64,000 bases of DNA from Palsa-343 sp036269135 (GTDB lineage: Bacteria > Acidobacteriota > Terriglobia > Terriglobales > Acidobacteriaceae), in assembly GCA_036269135.1 (NCBI GenBank), contig DATASQ010000050.1, forward strand, positions 1 to 64,000, given 5' to 3'. Position numbers and translations under genes: made by a program. Shown here one piece after another: positions 16,571 to 25,655 of the stretch; position 1 is the first letter of the stretch, and each line of letters begins with the position of its first letter. The notes beneath the pieces are model-generated. The model made no database searches, was not told where the DNA came from, and saw nothing but the letters and a program-made list of their open reading frames with translations.

Positions 16571-18163
16571 TCAGTATAAATGGGCACCACCGCGCGGCAG
16601 TGCGGCCTTCATGAGGCCGCAGTCGGCCATGAAGTGGACGAGATTGCCGGCCAGGTCGGAGTCCGGCGCGGGGCGGGACGCGGTCGAGGCCGAGGCGATT
16701 TGGGCGCCGCTCTGCTGCTGGGCTCCGAACATGAGCAACTGCAGTTTGCGCGCGGTAGCGAGGTCGAAAGTCTCGCTGACAAAGACATCCTTGCCGCTGG
16801 TGACGATGAGGACCGGCCCTTCGTTCGTCTTGTAGACCTGCTCATTGGGGCTGGTTTCGGCGGCGGTGTCTCGTTGAACGCCGGAGAATTGTTTGCCCAG
16901 CTCGTCGGCATACATTTTGGCGAAGTCGGCGGTGGCTGCCGCTGTTTTCCATTGCGAGAGATAAAAGAGCGCGACGGAGGAGGTGGAGTCCTTGTCGGCG
17001 GCGTCTTTCTTCTGCGCGGCGTAGTAGATGCCGCCGTCCCACGCGGGCGTGAGCTCAGCGGAGAGCTCCTTGCCGCCGAAGAGGTCGGCGAGGATCCGGA
17101 CGTCCAGCTCGCCCATCACTCCGATGTCGTAGGGGTTGTACTCAGCATCGATGACGGGATGGATATCGGGCATGTTGAGCAGCGGGACCTTCGCGTGGTC
17201 CTCATAGGCGTGCGGATTCATGATCTGGTAGCTGCTGTCAGGGGGATTGTCGAGGACGTTAGCGTAGGCGGCTTTAGGATCCTTCGAGTCGGTGAGCAAA
17301 GTGGCTTCGAACTTGAGGCCTTCTTTGTAGGGGAACAGGAGCGATTCCTGGAGGAGCAGGGGGGCACGCTCCAGCACGGGCGAGTCGCCGTCGTTGCTCA
17401 TGTTGTCGAGGAGGTTCTCGATGAGCTCGGGGGCGGAGCGGAGGCTTTTGTGAACCGGGGCCAGGCTGTAGTCGACAAAGACGGCCATGGCCTGGCCTTC
17501 GAGGACGGCTTCGCGGGCGGTGTCGTCTTCGTCGGTGGCGACGTGCTTGCGGTCTTCGGCGTAGCTGCGGGAGATGTCGTCGCTGGTCTGGTTCTGCCAC
17601 TTCTCCAGGCCGACGCGCTGATCCTGGAGAGCGTGGGTGAGCTCATGGGCGAGGACGGGCTTTTGGGTATCGGGGGCAATCCAGTCGAGCAGGTTCACGG
17701 TTTTGGTCTTGCTGTCGTAATAGGCAGCGATCTGCTCGTCGAGCAGCTTGACCATGAAGGACTGGAGGTGGAAGTCGGCGTCGATCAAGCCGAATTTCTT
17801 GAGGACGATCTCGGAGCGCTCCATGCGCCTCGCGTCCTTGTCGTCCTTCATCTTGTCCACAAGATACTTTTCCACCTGGGCGCGGGTGGTCAGCTTCGGC
17901 TTGACCTCGTGCTTGATGGGAAGCTTCGTGTCGTCGGAGGCGAACTGGAGGATCTGGCCGACGGAGGCGAAGAGTTCTTTGGCCTCGGCGGGGGTCATGC
18001 GGGTCTGGGGTTTGGGCTGGGTCTGGGGAGGCGTTTGCGGGGCGGACTGGGTGGGTGACTGAGGCGGATTTTGTGCCGAGCCGGGGGAGGCGGTCTGGGC
18101 GGCGGCGGAAAAGGTCGCCAGAAGGGCGGCCGCCGCGAGCCAAGTGCTGAGTTTTGAGTGCAT
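16571..18163 (-). CDS. Secreted putative zinc metalloprotease (HExxH) of unknown family
   Basis: 530 residues. Signal peptide (residues 1-23, ends SAAAQ), a Pro/Gln/Thr-rich spacer (24-54), then a mixed helical domain. The motif HELTHALQDQ (His173, Glu174, His177) is a zincin signature, and a Glu in LEGQAMAVFVDY (Glu222) about 45 residues later is well placed as third zinc ligand (gluzincin pattern). The rest has no motif I recognise. It is likely periplasmic or extracellular. I do not know a characterised family with this layout; it may be a lineage-specific protease. It is divergent from ygfZ, sharing an 85-base promoter region. Confidence 0.6.
   Translation of the reverse strand: MHSKLSTWLAAAALLATFSAAAQTASPGSAQNPPQSPTQSAPQTPPQTQPKPQTRMTPAEAKELFASVGQILQFASDDTKLPIKHEVKPKLTTRAQVEKYLVDKMKDDKDARRMERSEIVLKKFGLIDADFHLQSFMVKLLDEQIAAYYDSKTKTVNLLDWIAPDTQKPVLAHELTHALQDQRVGLEKWQNQTSDDISRSYAEDRKHVATDEDDTAREAVLEGQAMAVFVDYSLAPVHKSLRSAPELIENLLDNMSNDGDSPVLERAPLLLQESLLFPYKEGLKFEATLLTDSKDPKAAYANVLDNPPDSSYQIMNPHAYEDHAKVPLLNMPDIHPVIDAEYNPYDIGVMGELDVRILADLFGGKELSAELTPAWDGGIYYAAQKKDAADKDSTSSVALFYLSQWKTAAATADFAKMYADELGKQFSGVQRDTAAETSPNEQVYKTNEGPVLIVTSGKDVFVSETFDLATARKLQLLMFGAQQQSGAQIASASTASRPAPDSDLAGNLVHFMADCGLMKAALPRGGAHLY
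16573..16578 (-). promoter_or_regulatory. Possible -10 box for mtnP
   Basis: TATACT read on the minus strand, about 42 bases before the TTG start, leaving a leader of about 34 bases that includes a GGAG. The box overlaps the 3' end of the upstream gene. No good -35 box is visible. Confidence 0.35.
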
Positions 18164-18225
18164 TCCTTGTCCTTTTGACTTCCTGGCGAAACCGCCCGCC
18201 GTGACCGAGCCTGCTGTGGCGAGAC

Positions 18226-18231
18226 TATAAT
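18226..18231 (+). promoter_or_regulatory. -10 box of ygfZ
   Basis: Perfect TATAAT 17 bases before the ygfZ ATG, followed by a T-rich stretch; a GTGACC about 19 bases upstream is a weak -35. The predicted leader is about 10 bases and lacks a Shine-Dalgarno. Confidence 0.5.
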
Positions 18232-18248
18232 TTTTTTAAGAGTCCTGC

Positions 18249-19373
18249 ATGAGTTCGATAACCCCAATCCCTGAAACCGCCGTGTTGGAAACGCCTCTCG
18301 CCGCTCAACTGCGAAGTGGCAACGAGTCCGTTTACGAAGTGGAGACCCATCGGGGAGGGCAGACGCCTCGCCGGTTCTCGGGAGTCTCCCTCGAAGTGGA
18401 GGCGCTGGTGCGGTCAGCCGGCGTTTTCGACGTGGGGTACCGGACCTTTCTGCGCGCCACGGGCAAAGATCGCGTGCGGTGGCTGAACGGGATGATTACG
18501 CAAACCGTGAAGGGCCTGACGCCTGGACAGACCGGGTACACGCTGGTTCTGAGCCCGCAGGGGCGCATTCAGGGCGACGGCGATGTGCTGTTTTATGACG
18601 ATCATCTGGAACTGGAGACGGACCGGTCACAGGTGGAACGCCTGCTGGGGCACCTGCGCCGCTTCATCATTATGGACGACGTGCAACTCCACGAGTTAGA
18701 CGCAGCGAGGACGGTTCTGGGCATCGCGGGGCCGCAGGCTGCGGAGATTCTGATGCAGACAGGGGCGGCCGCACCGGAGCCGGGGACCTTCCAGACAACG
18801 CAGCTGGCCGGCGTGGAGGTGACTGTGGTCGCCGGGTATGGGCCGGTGGCGCCGCGCTTCGAAATTCAGGTTCCGGCGGAGCAGGTGCTGGCGGTGTGGA
18901 AGGCTCTGCTGGCCGCGGGCGCGACGGCGTGCGGGACTGAGTCGCTGGAAAAGCTTCGCGTGCTGGAGGGCGTGGCGGCCTTCAATGTGGACTTCAGCGA
19001 CAAGCAATTGCCCCAGGAGACCAACCTGTACCGGGCGCTGAATTTCACCAAGGGATGCTATATCGGGCAGGAGACGGTGGAGCGGATTCGCGCACGGGCG
19101 ACGCTGCATCGGGCGCTGCGGCAATTCGAGCTGCAGGGAGAGACACCGCCGCTGAGCCCTGGCGAGAAGATCGAGCTGCGGGCTGGAGAGGCCGCGGTGG
19201 GCGAACTGACCAGCGTGGCGAGGATTGAGTTGCCGGGCTTGTCGAAGACTCTGGCATTGGGCATTGCAAGGACGGAGGCGCTGGAGCGGAGTGAGTCCGG
19301 CGCCGAACCGATACGGTACGACGGAGGAATTGCGGCGCCACTGACAGCGCCGCCGGTTCCTGCGAATCTTTGA
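18249..19373 (+). CDS. ygfZ: YgfZ/GcvT-like folate-dependent protein for Fe-S enzyme maintenance
   Basis: 374-residue tetrahydrofolate-binding protein related to the T-protein of glycine cleavage. The family mark KGCYIGQE is present (FTKGCYIGQETVERI), containing the conserved Cys; the N-terminal half has FDVGYRTFLRATGKDRVRWLNG and LSPQGRIQGDGDVLFYDD. YgfZ proteins help repair or mature certain Fe-S enzymes such as MiaB. No H-, P- or L-protein of glycine cleavage is nearby, which argues against gcvT itself. It is first gene of a + strand run (DUF1844, PhnP-like, ribF). Confidence 0.88.
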   Translation: MSSITPIPETAVLETPLAAQLRSGNESVYEVETHRGGQTPRRFSGVSLEVEALVRSAGVFDVGYRTFLRATGKDRVRWLNGMITQTVKGLTPGQTGYTLVLSPQGRIQGDGDVLFYDDHLELETDRSQVERLLGHLRRFIIMDDVQLHELDAARTVLGIAGPQAAEILMQTGAAAPEPGTFQTTQLAGVEVTVVAGYGPVAPRFEIQVPAEQVLAVWKALLAAGATACGTESLEKLRVLEGVAAFNVDFSDKQLPQETNLYRALNFTKGCYIGQETVERIRARATLHRALRQFELQGETPPLSPGEKIELRAGEAAVGELTSVARIELPGLSKTLALGIARTEALERSESGAEPIRYDGGIAAPLTAPPVPANL

Positions 19374-19397
19374 CCCGCAAAGGGAGTGTTGTTCTTT

Positions 19398-20006
19398 ATG
19401 GATGAAAAGCAATCCACGTTTACGGTGACGGACCGGCGGAAGTTCACGCTGGACGGCGAACTGCGCGAGGGCGCGCCCACGACAGAGCGAGAGGAAGTGG
19501 CTGCAGAGCCACCCGCAGCCGCCGCGGCGCCTGCTTCGGAGAAGGTGGTGACGATGCCTTCGCCGGAGAAACGGGAGACCGCTCTCGCCGAGGAATCGGA
19601 AGAGGTGGACCTGCCGCAGTTCACCGCGCAGGAGAGCGCGGAGCAGGACGCGGCGTACCAGGAGTCGTCGCGCCAGATCGATGACATGCTGCGGCAGTCC
19701 AATCCGGAGATGGGAGCGACGGGAGCGATCAGTTTCGAGCACATCATCCAGTCGTTTTACGTTTCGGCGATGCTGGCGATGGGCGCGGGGACCGAGCCGG
19801 GACAGAAGGCGCGGGTGGATATTCTGGGCGCGCGGCAGAGCATTGACATGCTGGCATTGCTGCAGGAGAAGACGAAGGGCAACCTGACGCAGAAGGAAGA
19901 GGCGACCCTGCAGAACGTGCTGTTTGAGCTGCGCATGATGTTCCTGGAGATCACGAACGCGATTGCCCAGTCGGCGCAGCGTCCGATAGACGGGAAGAAG
20001 AAGTAG
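19398..20006 (+). CDS. DUF1844 protein
   Basis: 202 residues: an Ala/Glu-rich, probably disordered N-terminal half, then the DUF1844 helices ISFEHIIQSFYVSAMLAMGA, ILGARQSIDMLALLQEKTKG and LTQKEEATLQNVLFELRMMF. The domain is small, helical and of unknown function, found widely in Acidobacteriota, Planctomycetes and Deltaproteobacteria. ATG 19398 has AAAGGGAG upstream. It lies between ygfZ and a PhnP-like hydrolase with gaps of 24 and 11 bases, so it is likely co-transcribed. Confidence 0.85.
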   Translation: MDEKQSTFTVTDRRKFTLDGELREGAPTTEREEVAAEPPAAAAAPASEKVVTMPSPEKRETALAEESEEVDLPQFTAQESAEQDAAYQESSRQIDDMLRQSNPEMGATGAISFEHIIQSFYVSAMLAMGAGTEPGQKARVDILGARQSIDMLALLQEKTKGNLTQKEEATLQNVLFELRMMFLEITNAIAQSAQRPIDGKKK

Positions 20007-20017
20007 ATCCTGAACGC

Positions 20018-20809
20018 ATGAAAGCGGAAATCATCGTCCTCGGCAGCGGGACCTCGATGGGCGTGCCGACGCTGGGATGCGAGTGCGCCGTATGCACGTC
20101 GACGGATCCGCGCAACCGGCGTACGCGGCCGTCGATTGCGGTGGTGTGGACGAGCGGCGGCGCCCGGCACACCGTTGTCATCGACACGGGGCCGGATTTC
20201 CGCGAGCAGGCATTGCGGGAAGGGATTCGGCATGTGGACGCGGTGCTTTACACCCATGCGCACGCGGATCACATTCTCGGACTCGACGATCTGCGGCCTT
20301 TGAGCTTTCAGCACAAGCCGGGATTTTTGCCGCTGTATGCGGACGAGCCGACAGCGACAATTTTGCGGCGGGTCTTCGAATACACCTTTTCGGCCGATGC
20401 GACGTATCCCATGCGCGCGCGGGTGGAACTGCATGGGCTCGAAGGCACGGACGCTGTGGAGATCGACGGCGCGCGCTTTCAGCGGATTCCGCTGAGGCAT
20501 GGCAACCAGGAGGTAGCGGGGTTTCGCTTTGGGTCGGCAGCCTATCTAACCGATATGAGCCGGATTCCGGAGACGAGTTTGCCGCTGCTGGAGGGACTCG
20601 ACGTCGTGATTCTGGATGCGCTGCGTCCCCAGCCGCACCCCAGCCATGCCACGATCGCCGAGTCACTGCAGTGGGTGGAGCGCATGGCGGCGCGGCGGGC
20701 GTGGTTCACGCACATGTCGCACGAGGTCGACCACGAGGCGACGGAAAAGGAATTTCCTGCCGGCGTGCGGCTGAGCTATGACGGGCTGCGGATCCCGTTT
20801 GAGCTATAG
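20018..20809 (+). CDS. PhnP-like metallo-beta-lactamase-fold phosphodiesterase
   Basis: 263 residues with the metallo-hydrolase motif THAHADH, the upstream VIDTGPDF Asp, and later LRHGNQEV, LTDMS and WFTHMSHEVDH metal ligands. The N-terminal insert GCECAVCTSTDPRNRRTRPS matches the extra structural zinc site and strand of PhnP (cyclic ribose phosphate phosphodiesterase). No phosphonate-lyase genes are nearby, so the physiological substrate is probably another cyclic phosphate or nucleotide. It ends 3 bases before ribF. Confidence 0.83.
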   Translation: MKAEIIVLGSGTSMGVPTLGCECAVCTSTDPRNRRTRPSIAVVWTSGGARHTVVIDTGPDFREQALREGIRHVDAVLYTHAHADHILGLDDLRPLSFQHKPGFLPLYADEPTATILRRVFEYTFSADATYPMRARVELHGLEGTDAVEIDGARFQRIPLRHGNQEVAGFRFGSAAYLTDMSRIPETSLPLLEGLDVVILDALRPQPHPSHATIAESLQWVERMAARRAWFTHMSHEVDHEATEKEFPAGVRLSYDGLRIPFEL

Positions 20810-20812
20810 ACG

Positions 20813-21778
20813 ATGAAGATCTACCGCTCACTCCAGGAGTTGCGCGCGCCGATGCCGCCGACCGTCGCGGCCATTGGGAATTTCGACGGCGTCCATCGCG
20901 GACATCAGGAAGTCATCGAGCGGGTGCTGGAGCGGGCGCGCGGACTGGGAGCCCAGGCCATTGCCGTGACCTTCGACCCTCATCCGGTGACGGTGCTGCA
21001 TCCGGAGCGCGCGCCGAAGCTGATTACGCCGATGCCGCAGCGGCTGCGGCTGCTGGCGGCCACGGGCCTGGATGCCGCGGTGGTGCTGCCCTTCACGCGG
21101 GAATTCTCAATGCAAACGCCGCGGGAATTTGCCGAGGGCGTTTTGCGCGACGCTCTGCACGTGCTGGAGGTGCATGAGGGCGACACGTTCCGGTTTGGAC
21201 ACGATGCCGCGGCGGGCATTGCGGAACTCCGCGAGCTGGGGCGGGAGCTGGGTTTCGGCGTGGTGTCGCATGGCGCGCTGCGGGTGCGGGGCGTGCTTGT
21301 CTCGAGCAGCGAAGTGCGGCGGCGGATTGCGACCGGGCAGATGGGCATGGCACGAGCCCTGCTGGGGCGGCCGTTTTCGGTAGTGTCGACGGCAGCGCAG
21401 GGACGGGGCGTGGGGACAAAGCTGACGACGCCGACGATCAATCTGGCGCCGTACAGCGAGCTGCTGCCGCCCAACGGTGTCTACGTGACGCGGGTGCGGC
21501 TGGGCGCGAGTGCCCTGCTGGATGCGGTGACGAATGCGGGGGTGCGGCCGACGTTTGACGGAGCGGGCTTCGCGGTGGAGTCGCACCTGCTGGACGGTCC
21601 TCCGCCGGTGGACGTGACGGAGACGACGCCGGTGGAGGTTTGCTTCTTCATGCGGCTGCGGGAGGAGCGGCGCTTCCCTTCTCCCGAAGCGCTGCGGGCG
21701 CAGATTGCGCGGGATGTGACGCGGGCGCGGGAGTATTTTCGGCGAGCGAGCCGGGAGCAAGCCGGTCTGCGGGTCTGA
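20813..21778 (+). CDS. ribF: Bifunctional riboflavin kinase / FAD synthetase
   Basis: Makes FMN and then FAD. The 321-residue protein has the N-terminal nucleotidyltransferase domain (AAIGNFDGVHRGHQEVI, TFDPHP, SSSEVRRRIATGQMGMA) and the C-terminal kinase domain (RGVGTKLTTPTINLAP, LPPNGVYVTRV, VESHLLDGPP). The kinase loop reads TTPTINL instead of the common GFPTANL but aligns without gaps. Start ATG 20813 follows the previous stop by 3 bases, suggesting translational coupling. Confidence 0.95.
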   Translation: MKIYRSLQELRAPMPPTVAAIGNFDGVHRGHQEVIERVLERARGLGAQAIAVTFDPHPVTVLHPERAPKLITPMPQRLRLLAATGLDAAVVLPFTREFSMQTPREFAEGVLRDALHVLEVHEGDTFRFGHDAAAGIAELRELGRELGFGVVSHGALRVRGVLVSSSEVRRRIATGQMGMARALLGRPFSVVSTAAQGRGVGTKLTTPTINLAPYSELLPPNGVYVTRVRLGASALLDAVTNAGVRPTFDGAGFAVESHLLDGPPPVDVTETTPVEVCFFMRLREERRFPSPEALRAQIARDVTRAREYFRRASREQAGLRV

Positions 21779-21846
21779 GAGGCTCTCCATGCCGACCAAA
21801 GTGGGATAGGCCCTGACCGCCGCGATTGATAGGCTGGCTGGGAGCT

Positions 21847-23346
21847 ATGACCGCCGCCGCGCCACCCGTTGTTTCTCCACCACGACCGAAGGGATGGACC
21901 GCACAACTCGCGAGCCTGCCGGTCCTGCTGGGATGCGCGCTGGTGTGCCTGCTGTTTCTGGTGGCATCGCGGGTCAATCCCCTGGCCGATCCGGACATCT
22001 GGTGGCATCTGCGCAACGCGCAGGAACTGGTGCGCGGCGGACATTTCATCCATCACGACACGTGGACGTTTACGGTGGCGGGGCGGCCGTGGATCAACTT
22101 CGAGTGGCTGGCAGAGCTGCCCTTCTACTTCGCCGATCGCTGGCTGGGGTTGCAGGGGCTGTACATCACGATGATGGTGGTGGCGTCCGCGATTGTGCTG
22201 GGAATCTACTATCTCGCGTGGCTGCGCTCGCGGGACTGGAATGCGGCATTTCTGGCGGCGTTTGTGGGCATCCTGTTCGCGGAAGTCTCGCTGGGGCCGC
22301 GCACGCTGCTGTTCGGCTGGCTGTTTCTGACGATTGAGCTGGCGATCCTGTGGAACCTTCGACGGGGCCGCGACTGGAGCTATGCCCTGCCACCGTTGTT
22401 TCTGGTGTGGATCAACACGCACGGGTCGTGGTTCCTGGGATTCGGACTGATGCTGGTCTTCTTCGCCTGCGGACTGGTGGAGGGCGAATGGGGCGGCCTG
22501 GTCGCCTCGCGGTGGACGGCGGCGCAGCGGCGGCGCTGGCTGACGGTGATCGCAGCGAGCGCGGCGGCACTCTTCGTGAATCCGTATGGGTGGCGGCTGG
22601 TGGCGTATCCACTGGACGCGATCGTGCACCAGAAGCTGGGGGTCCGGTATATCTCCGAGTGGGCGAGCCTGGATTTCCATACGCAGCGGGGCAAAATCGT
22701 ACTCGGCACGTTTGTCCTGTTCGGTGTTCTGCAGCTGGTGAAGCGGCGGAAATGGCCGCTGGAAGATCTCGCTTTTGCCCTGCTGGCTCTCTACAGCGCC
22801 ATGACCTATGCGCGGCTCATCTTTCTGGCCGGGATTTTGCTGGCGCCGCTGCTCGCGATGGATCTGAAGGGTCTGTTGATGAAGCCGTACGAGGCCGACG
22901 GGGACCGTCCAGCGCTGAACGTAGTGGCGATGGCGGTGCTGGCGGTCATCGTGGCGTTTGCTTACCCCTCAACGCAGGCGCTGCATGCCGGCATCGCTCA
23001 GGAATTTCCCGAGGCTGCAGTTCCCTATGTGCGCAGCCTGGCCGGACAGGGACACGTCTTCAACGAGTATCACTGGGGTGGGTATTTTGAATGGCAGGCT
23101 CCGGCGGTGCAGGAATTCATCGATCCGCGAGCGGATGTCTTTGTCCAGCAGGGCGTGATGGCTGATTACGTGAGGGCGGTGAGCGCGACCGATACGTTTG
23201 CCATCCTGGATCGGTATCAGATTCGGTATGCCGTTCTCATGCGGGGCAGTCCGGCCGCGTATCTTCTGGATCACAGCCGGGATTGGAAGCGGACCTACGC
23301 CGACCCGCTGGCTGTGGGCTTCGAGCGAGTGCAGCCCGGTAATTAG
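21847..23346 (+). CDS. GT-C fold polytopic membrane protein
   Basis: 499 residues, about ten transmembrane helices. The first periplasmic loop reads NPLADPDIWWHLRNAQELV and HDTWTFTVAGRPWINFEWLAE, the DPDxWWH pattern of a GT-C-like family common in Acidobacteriota; the Asp residues occupy the catalytic position of PMT-type transferases. The C-terminal soluble part (VFNEYHWGGYFEWQAPAVQEFIDPRADVF) is typical of the same family. The sugar and acceptor are unknown. Start is uncertain: ATG 21847 gives a clean N-terminus, a TTG at 21826 is possible. Its TAG stop shares bases with the TAA of the convergent PBP gene. Confidence 0.7.
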   Translation: MTAAAPPVVSPPRPKGWTAQLASLPVLLGCALVCLLFLVASRVNPLADPDIWWHLRNAQELVRGGHFIHHDTWTFTVAGRPWINFEWLAELPFYFADRWLGLQGLYITMMVVASAIVLGIYYLAWLRSRDWNAAFLAAFVGILFAEVSLGPRTLLFGWLFLTIELAILWNLRRGRDWSYALPPLFLVWINTHGSWFLGFGLMLVFFACGLVEGEWGGLVASRWTAAQRRRWLTVIAASAAALFVNPYGWRLVAYPLDAIVHQKLGVRYISEWASLDFHTQRGKIVLGTFVLFGVLQLVKRRKWPLEDLAFALLALYSAMTYARLIFLAGILLAPLLAMDLKGLLMKPYEADGDRPALNVVAMAVLAVIVAFAYPSTQALHAGIAQEFPEAAVPYVRSLAGQGHVFNEYHWGGYFEWQAPAVQEFIDPRADVFVQQGVMADYVRAVSATDTFAILDRYQIRYAVLMRGSPAAYLLDHSRDWKRTYADPLAVGFERVQPGN

Positions 23347-25616
23347 TGTGCGGCGAGCGACGCGGACTGGCGCAGCGGCGACGGGCTCTGCGACGGCGTC
23401 TCTCCCGGGAAGTTCTCATTCGGCGTGGCGGCGATGGCCGTCTTCATGAAGCTGGTCCAGAGCGGCAGAGCCACGGCGGCGCCGGTCTGTTTGTCGCCAA
23501 GAGACTGGCGATCGTCGTAGCCGACCCAAACGCCGCAGGTGACCGAAGGCGAGAAGCCGATGAACCAGGCATCGGTGAAGTCGTTGGTGGTGCCGGTTTT
23601 TCCGCCGAGGGGGTGGTTGAGCGCGCGCAGCCGGGCGGCAGTGCCTTCGCTGGTGACGCCGCGGAAGAAGACCATCATGGTGCGGGCCACTTTCTGAGTG
23701 ATGACTTCGCTGACGTCGGGCGAGGCTTCGTAGAGCGGCACGCCCTCGGCGCTGACGACGCGCTTCACCAGACGAGGCGCGATGCGGATGCCGTCGTTGG
23801 GAAAGACCGAGTAGGCGTCCACCTGCTGCTGGAGGGTGACTTCCGCCGAGCCGAGGGCGATGGGCAGATAGGCGGGGATATTGGTGGTGATGCCGAATCG
23901 ATGCGCGGTGGCGATGACGTTGCGGACGCCGACGCGGTCGGCGATTTCAAGCGCGGGGATGTTGCGCGAATCGGCGAAGGCTTCGAGCAGCGAGATACGG
24001 CCCTTGAATTTGTTGTCGTAATTGTGCGGGACGTAGTTACCGAAAGAGACGGGCTTATCGACGATGGTGTCCTGCGGAGTCATGCCGTCTTCAACCGCCG
24101 TGGTGTAGACGTAGGCCTTGAAGGAGGAGCCGGTCTGGCGTTCGGCCTGGGTGGCGCGGTCGAACTGCGAGAGGTTGAAGTCGCGGCCGCCGACCAGGGC
24201 AAGAACGTCGCCGGTGGCGTTGTCGATGGCAATGAGGGCGGCCTGAACGCCGGTATCTTCTTCGAGGGAGCCGCGCAGCAGGCCTGACTCGTCCCCGGTA
24301 ATTTTGACGTAGACGATGTCACCGACGTGCAGGAACGGGTCGGCGGTATGGAAGCCGGTCCAGGCCCAGTCTTCGGCGGTGAGGATGAGCTGGCGGTCGC
24401 CGATTTTTGCCGTGACCTGATACGGCAGGACTCCGGTGACGAGGGCATGGATATAGGTTCCGGGGACGGGCGGGATGGACCAGTCGGGATGTTTGAAGGT
24501 GTCCATGCTGAGGCCGCCGGCGATGACGTTGAGCAGGTGAGCGCGCCATCCGCGGCGGCGCTCCCAGGAGGCGAGTCCGTCGAGGACGGCGCTGTTGGCG
24601 GAGTCCTGGAGGTCGAGATCGAGGGTGGTGTCGATTCTCATGCCCGCGGCGTGGAGTTGCTCGGTGCCGAAGCGGTGTTCGAGCTCGCGACGGACTTCTT
24701 CGACGAACCACGGAGCAACGCTGTTGGGCGGCGATTCAATGTGGAGTCCCAGCGCGGCAGAACGGGCAGCTTCGGCCTGCGCCGCGGTGATCTTGCCGTC
24801 TTCGAGCATGGCGTCGATCACGGTGTTGCGGCGGCGGAAGGCGCGCTCGGGATTGAGGATGGGGGAGAACTCCACCGGGCCTTTGGGCAGGCCGGCGAGC
24901 AGTGCGGCTTCCGGCAGGGTGAGCTGGCTGGCGTGCTTGGAAAAATAGTACTCGGCGCCGGCCTCAAAGCCGTAGACGCCGCTGCCCAGGTAAATCTGAT
25001 TCCCATAGAGAGTGAAAATCTGCTGCTTGGTGAACGAATGCTCGATCTGGAGAGAGAGAAAAACCTCCTGCAGTTTGCGGGAGGCGGTGCGCTCGTTGGA
25101 GAGGAAGAGATTGCGGGCGAGCTGCATGGTGAGCGTCGATGCTCCCTGAGCGCGCCCTTTGGAGAAGAGATCATGCCACGCAGCGCCGGCGACGCGGAAG
25201 AGATTGACACCCCAGTGGCTCTCAAAATCGCGGTCTTCGGTGGAGATGACCGCCTGACGAAGGACGGGGGCGAAATCGTTGTAACCGACAATGACGCGGC
25301 GCTCAAGGGCGAAGGAGCCAAAGCTGCGGCCGTGGACGTCGTAGAGTTCGGTGGTGGTGCTGGGGCGATAGTGTTCGAGCTCCGCGATCTGCGGCAGATC
25401 GACGGAATAGACCAGCATCAGGCCGGCCAGCGAGCCGGCGGCGGCGGCCAGCAACACGAGAAAGGCCAGAGCCAGGCCGCCGGCAATTTTGCGAGAGCCG
25501 GAACTCGGGCGAAAGCCGTCGTCTTCGTCGTCATCGCCACGGTAGGAGCGGAAGAGATTGTCGGATGCGTCTTGCGGCGTGGAAGGGCTGGACAAATCCA
25601 AGGGATTTTGGCGCAC
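23343..25616 (-). CDS. Class A penicillin-binding protein (transglycosylase/transpeptidase)
   Basis: 757 residues: acidic cytosolic tail, one membrane helix (44-70), GT51 transglycosylase domain with catalytic Glu127 in STEDRDFESHWG and GASTLTMQLARNLFL, then a transpeptidase domain with TGSSFK (Ser497, Lys500), SRN (550-552) and KTGTTNDFTDAWFIG (673 on). All catalytic motifs are intact. It polymerises and crosslinks murein outside the membrane. The start is GTG 25616; no close Shine-Dalgarno. The gene follows the S41-like gene by 39 bases, so the two are probably one operon. Confidence 0.93.
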   Translation of the reverse strand: MRQNPLDLSSPSTPQDASDNLFRSYRGDDDEDDGFRPSSGSRKIAGGLALAFLVLLAAAAGSLAGLMLVYSVDLPQIAELEHYRPSTTTELYDVHGRSFGSFALERRVIVGYNDFAPVLRQAVISTEDRDFESHWGVNLFRVAGAAWHDLFSKGRAQGASTLTMQLARNLFLSNERTASRKLQEVFLSLQIEHSFTKQQIFTLYGNQIYLGSGVYGFEAGAEYYFSKHASQLTLPEAALLAGLPKGPVEFSPILNPERAFRRRNTVIDAMLEDGKITAAQAEAARSAALGLHIESPPNSVAPWFVEEVRRELEHRFGTEQLHAAGMRIDTTLDLDLQDSANSAVLDGLASWERRRGWRAHLLNVIAGGLSMDTFKHPDWSIPPVPGTYIHALVTGVLPYQVTAKIGDRQLILTAEDWAWTGFHTADPFLHVGDIVYVKITGDESGLLRGSLEEDTGVQAALIAIDNATGDVLALVGGRDFNLSQFDRATQAERQTGSSFKAYVYTTAVEDGMTPQDTIVDKPVSFGNYVPHNYDNKFKGRISLLEAFADSRNIPALEIADRVGVRNVIATAHRFGITTNIPAYLPIALGSAEVTLQQQVDAYSVFPNDGIRIAPRLVKRVVSAEGVPLYEASPDVSEVITQKVARTMMVFFRGVTSEGTAARLRALNHPLGGKTGTTNDFTDAWFIGFSPSVTCGVWVGYDDRQSLGDKQTGAAVALPLWTSFMKTAIAATPNENFPGETPSQSPSPLRQSASLAAH

Positions 25617-25655
25617 GGGAGAAATGGGCTCCTTCGCTGCCGCGCTGCCAGCGTG

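Noticed and set aside
18249..19373. gcvT (aminomethyltransferase of glycine cleavage)
   Set aside because: The KGCYIGQE motif and the absence of other glycine-cleavage genes identify YgfZ instead.
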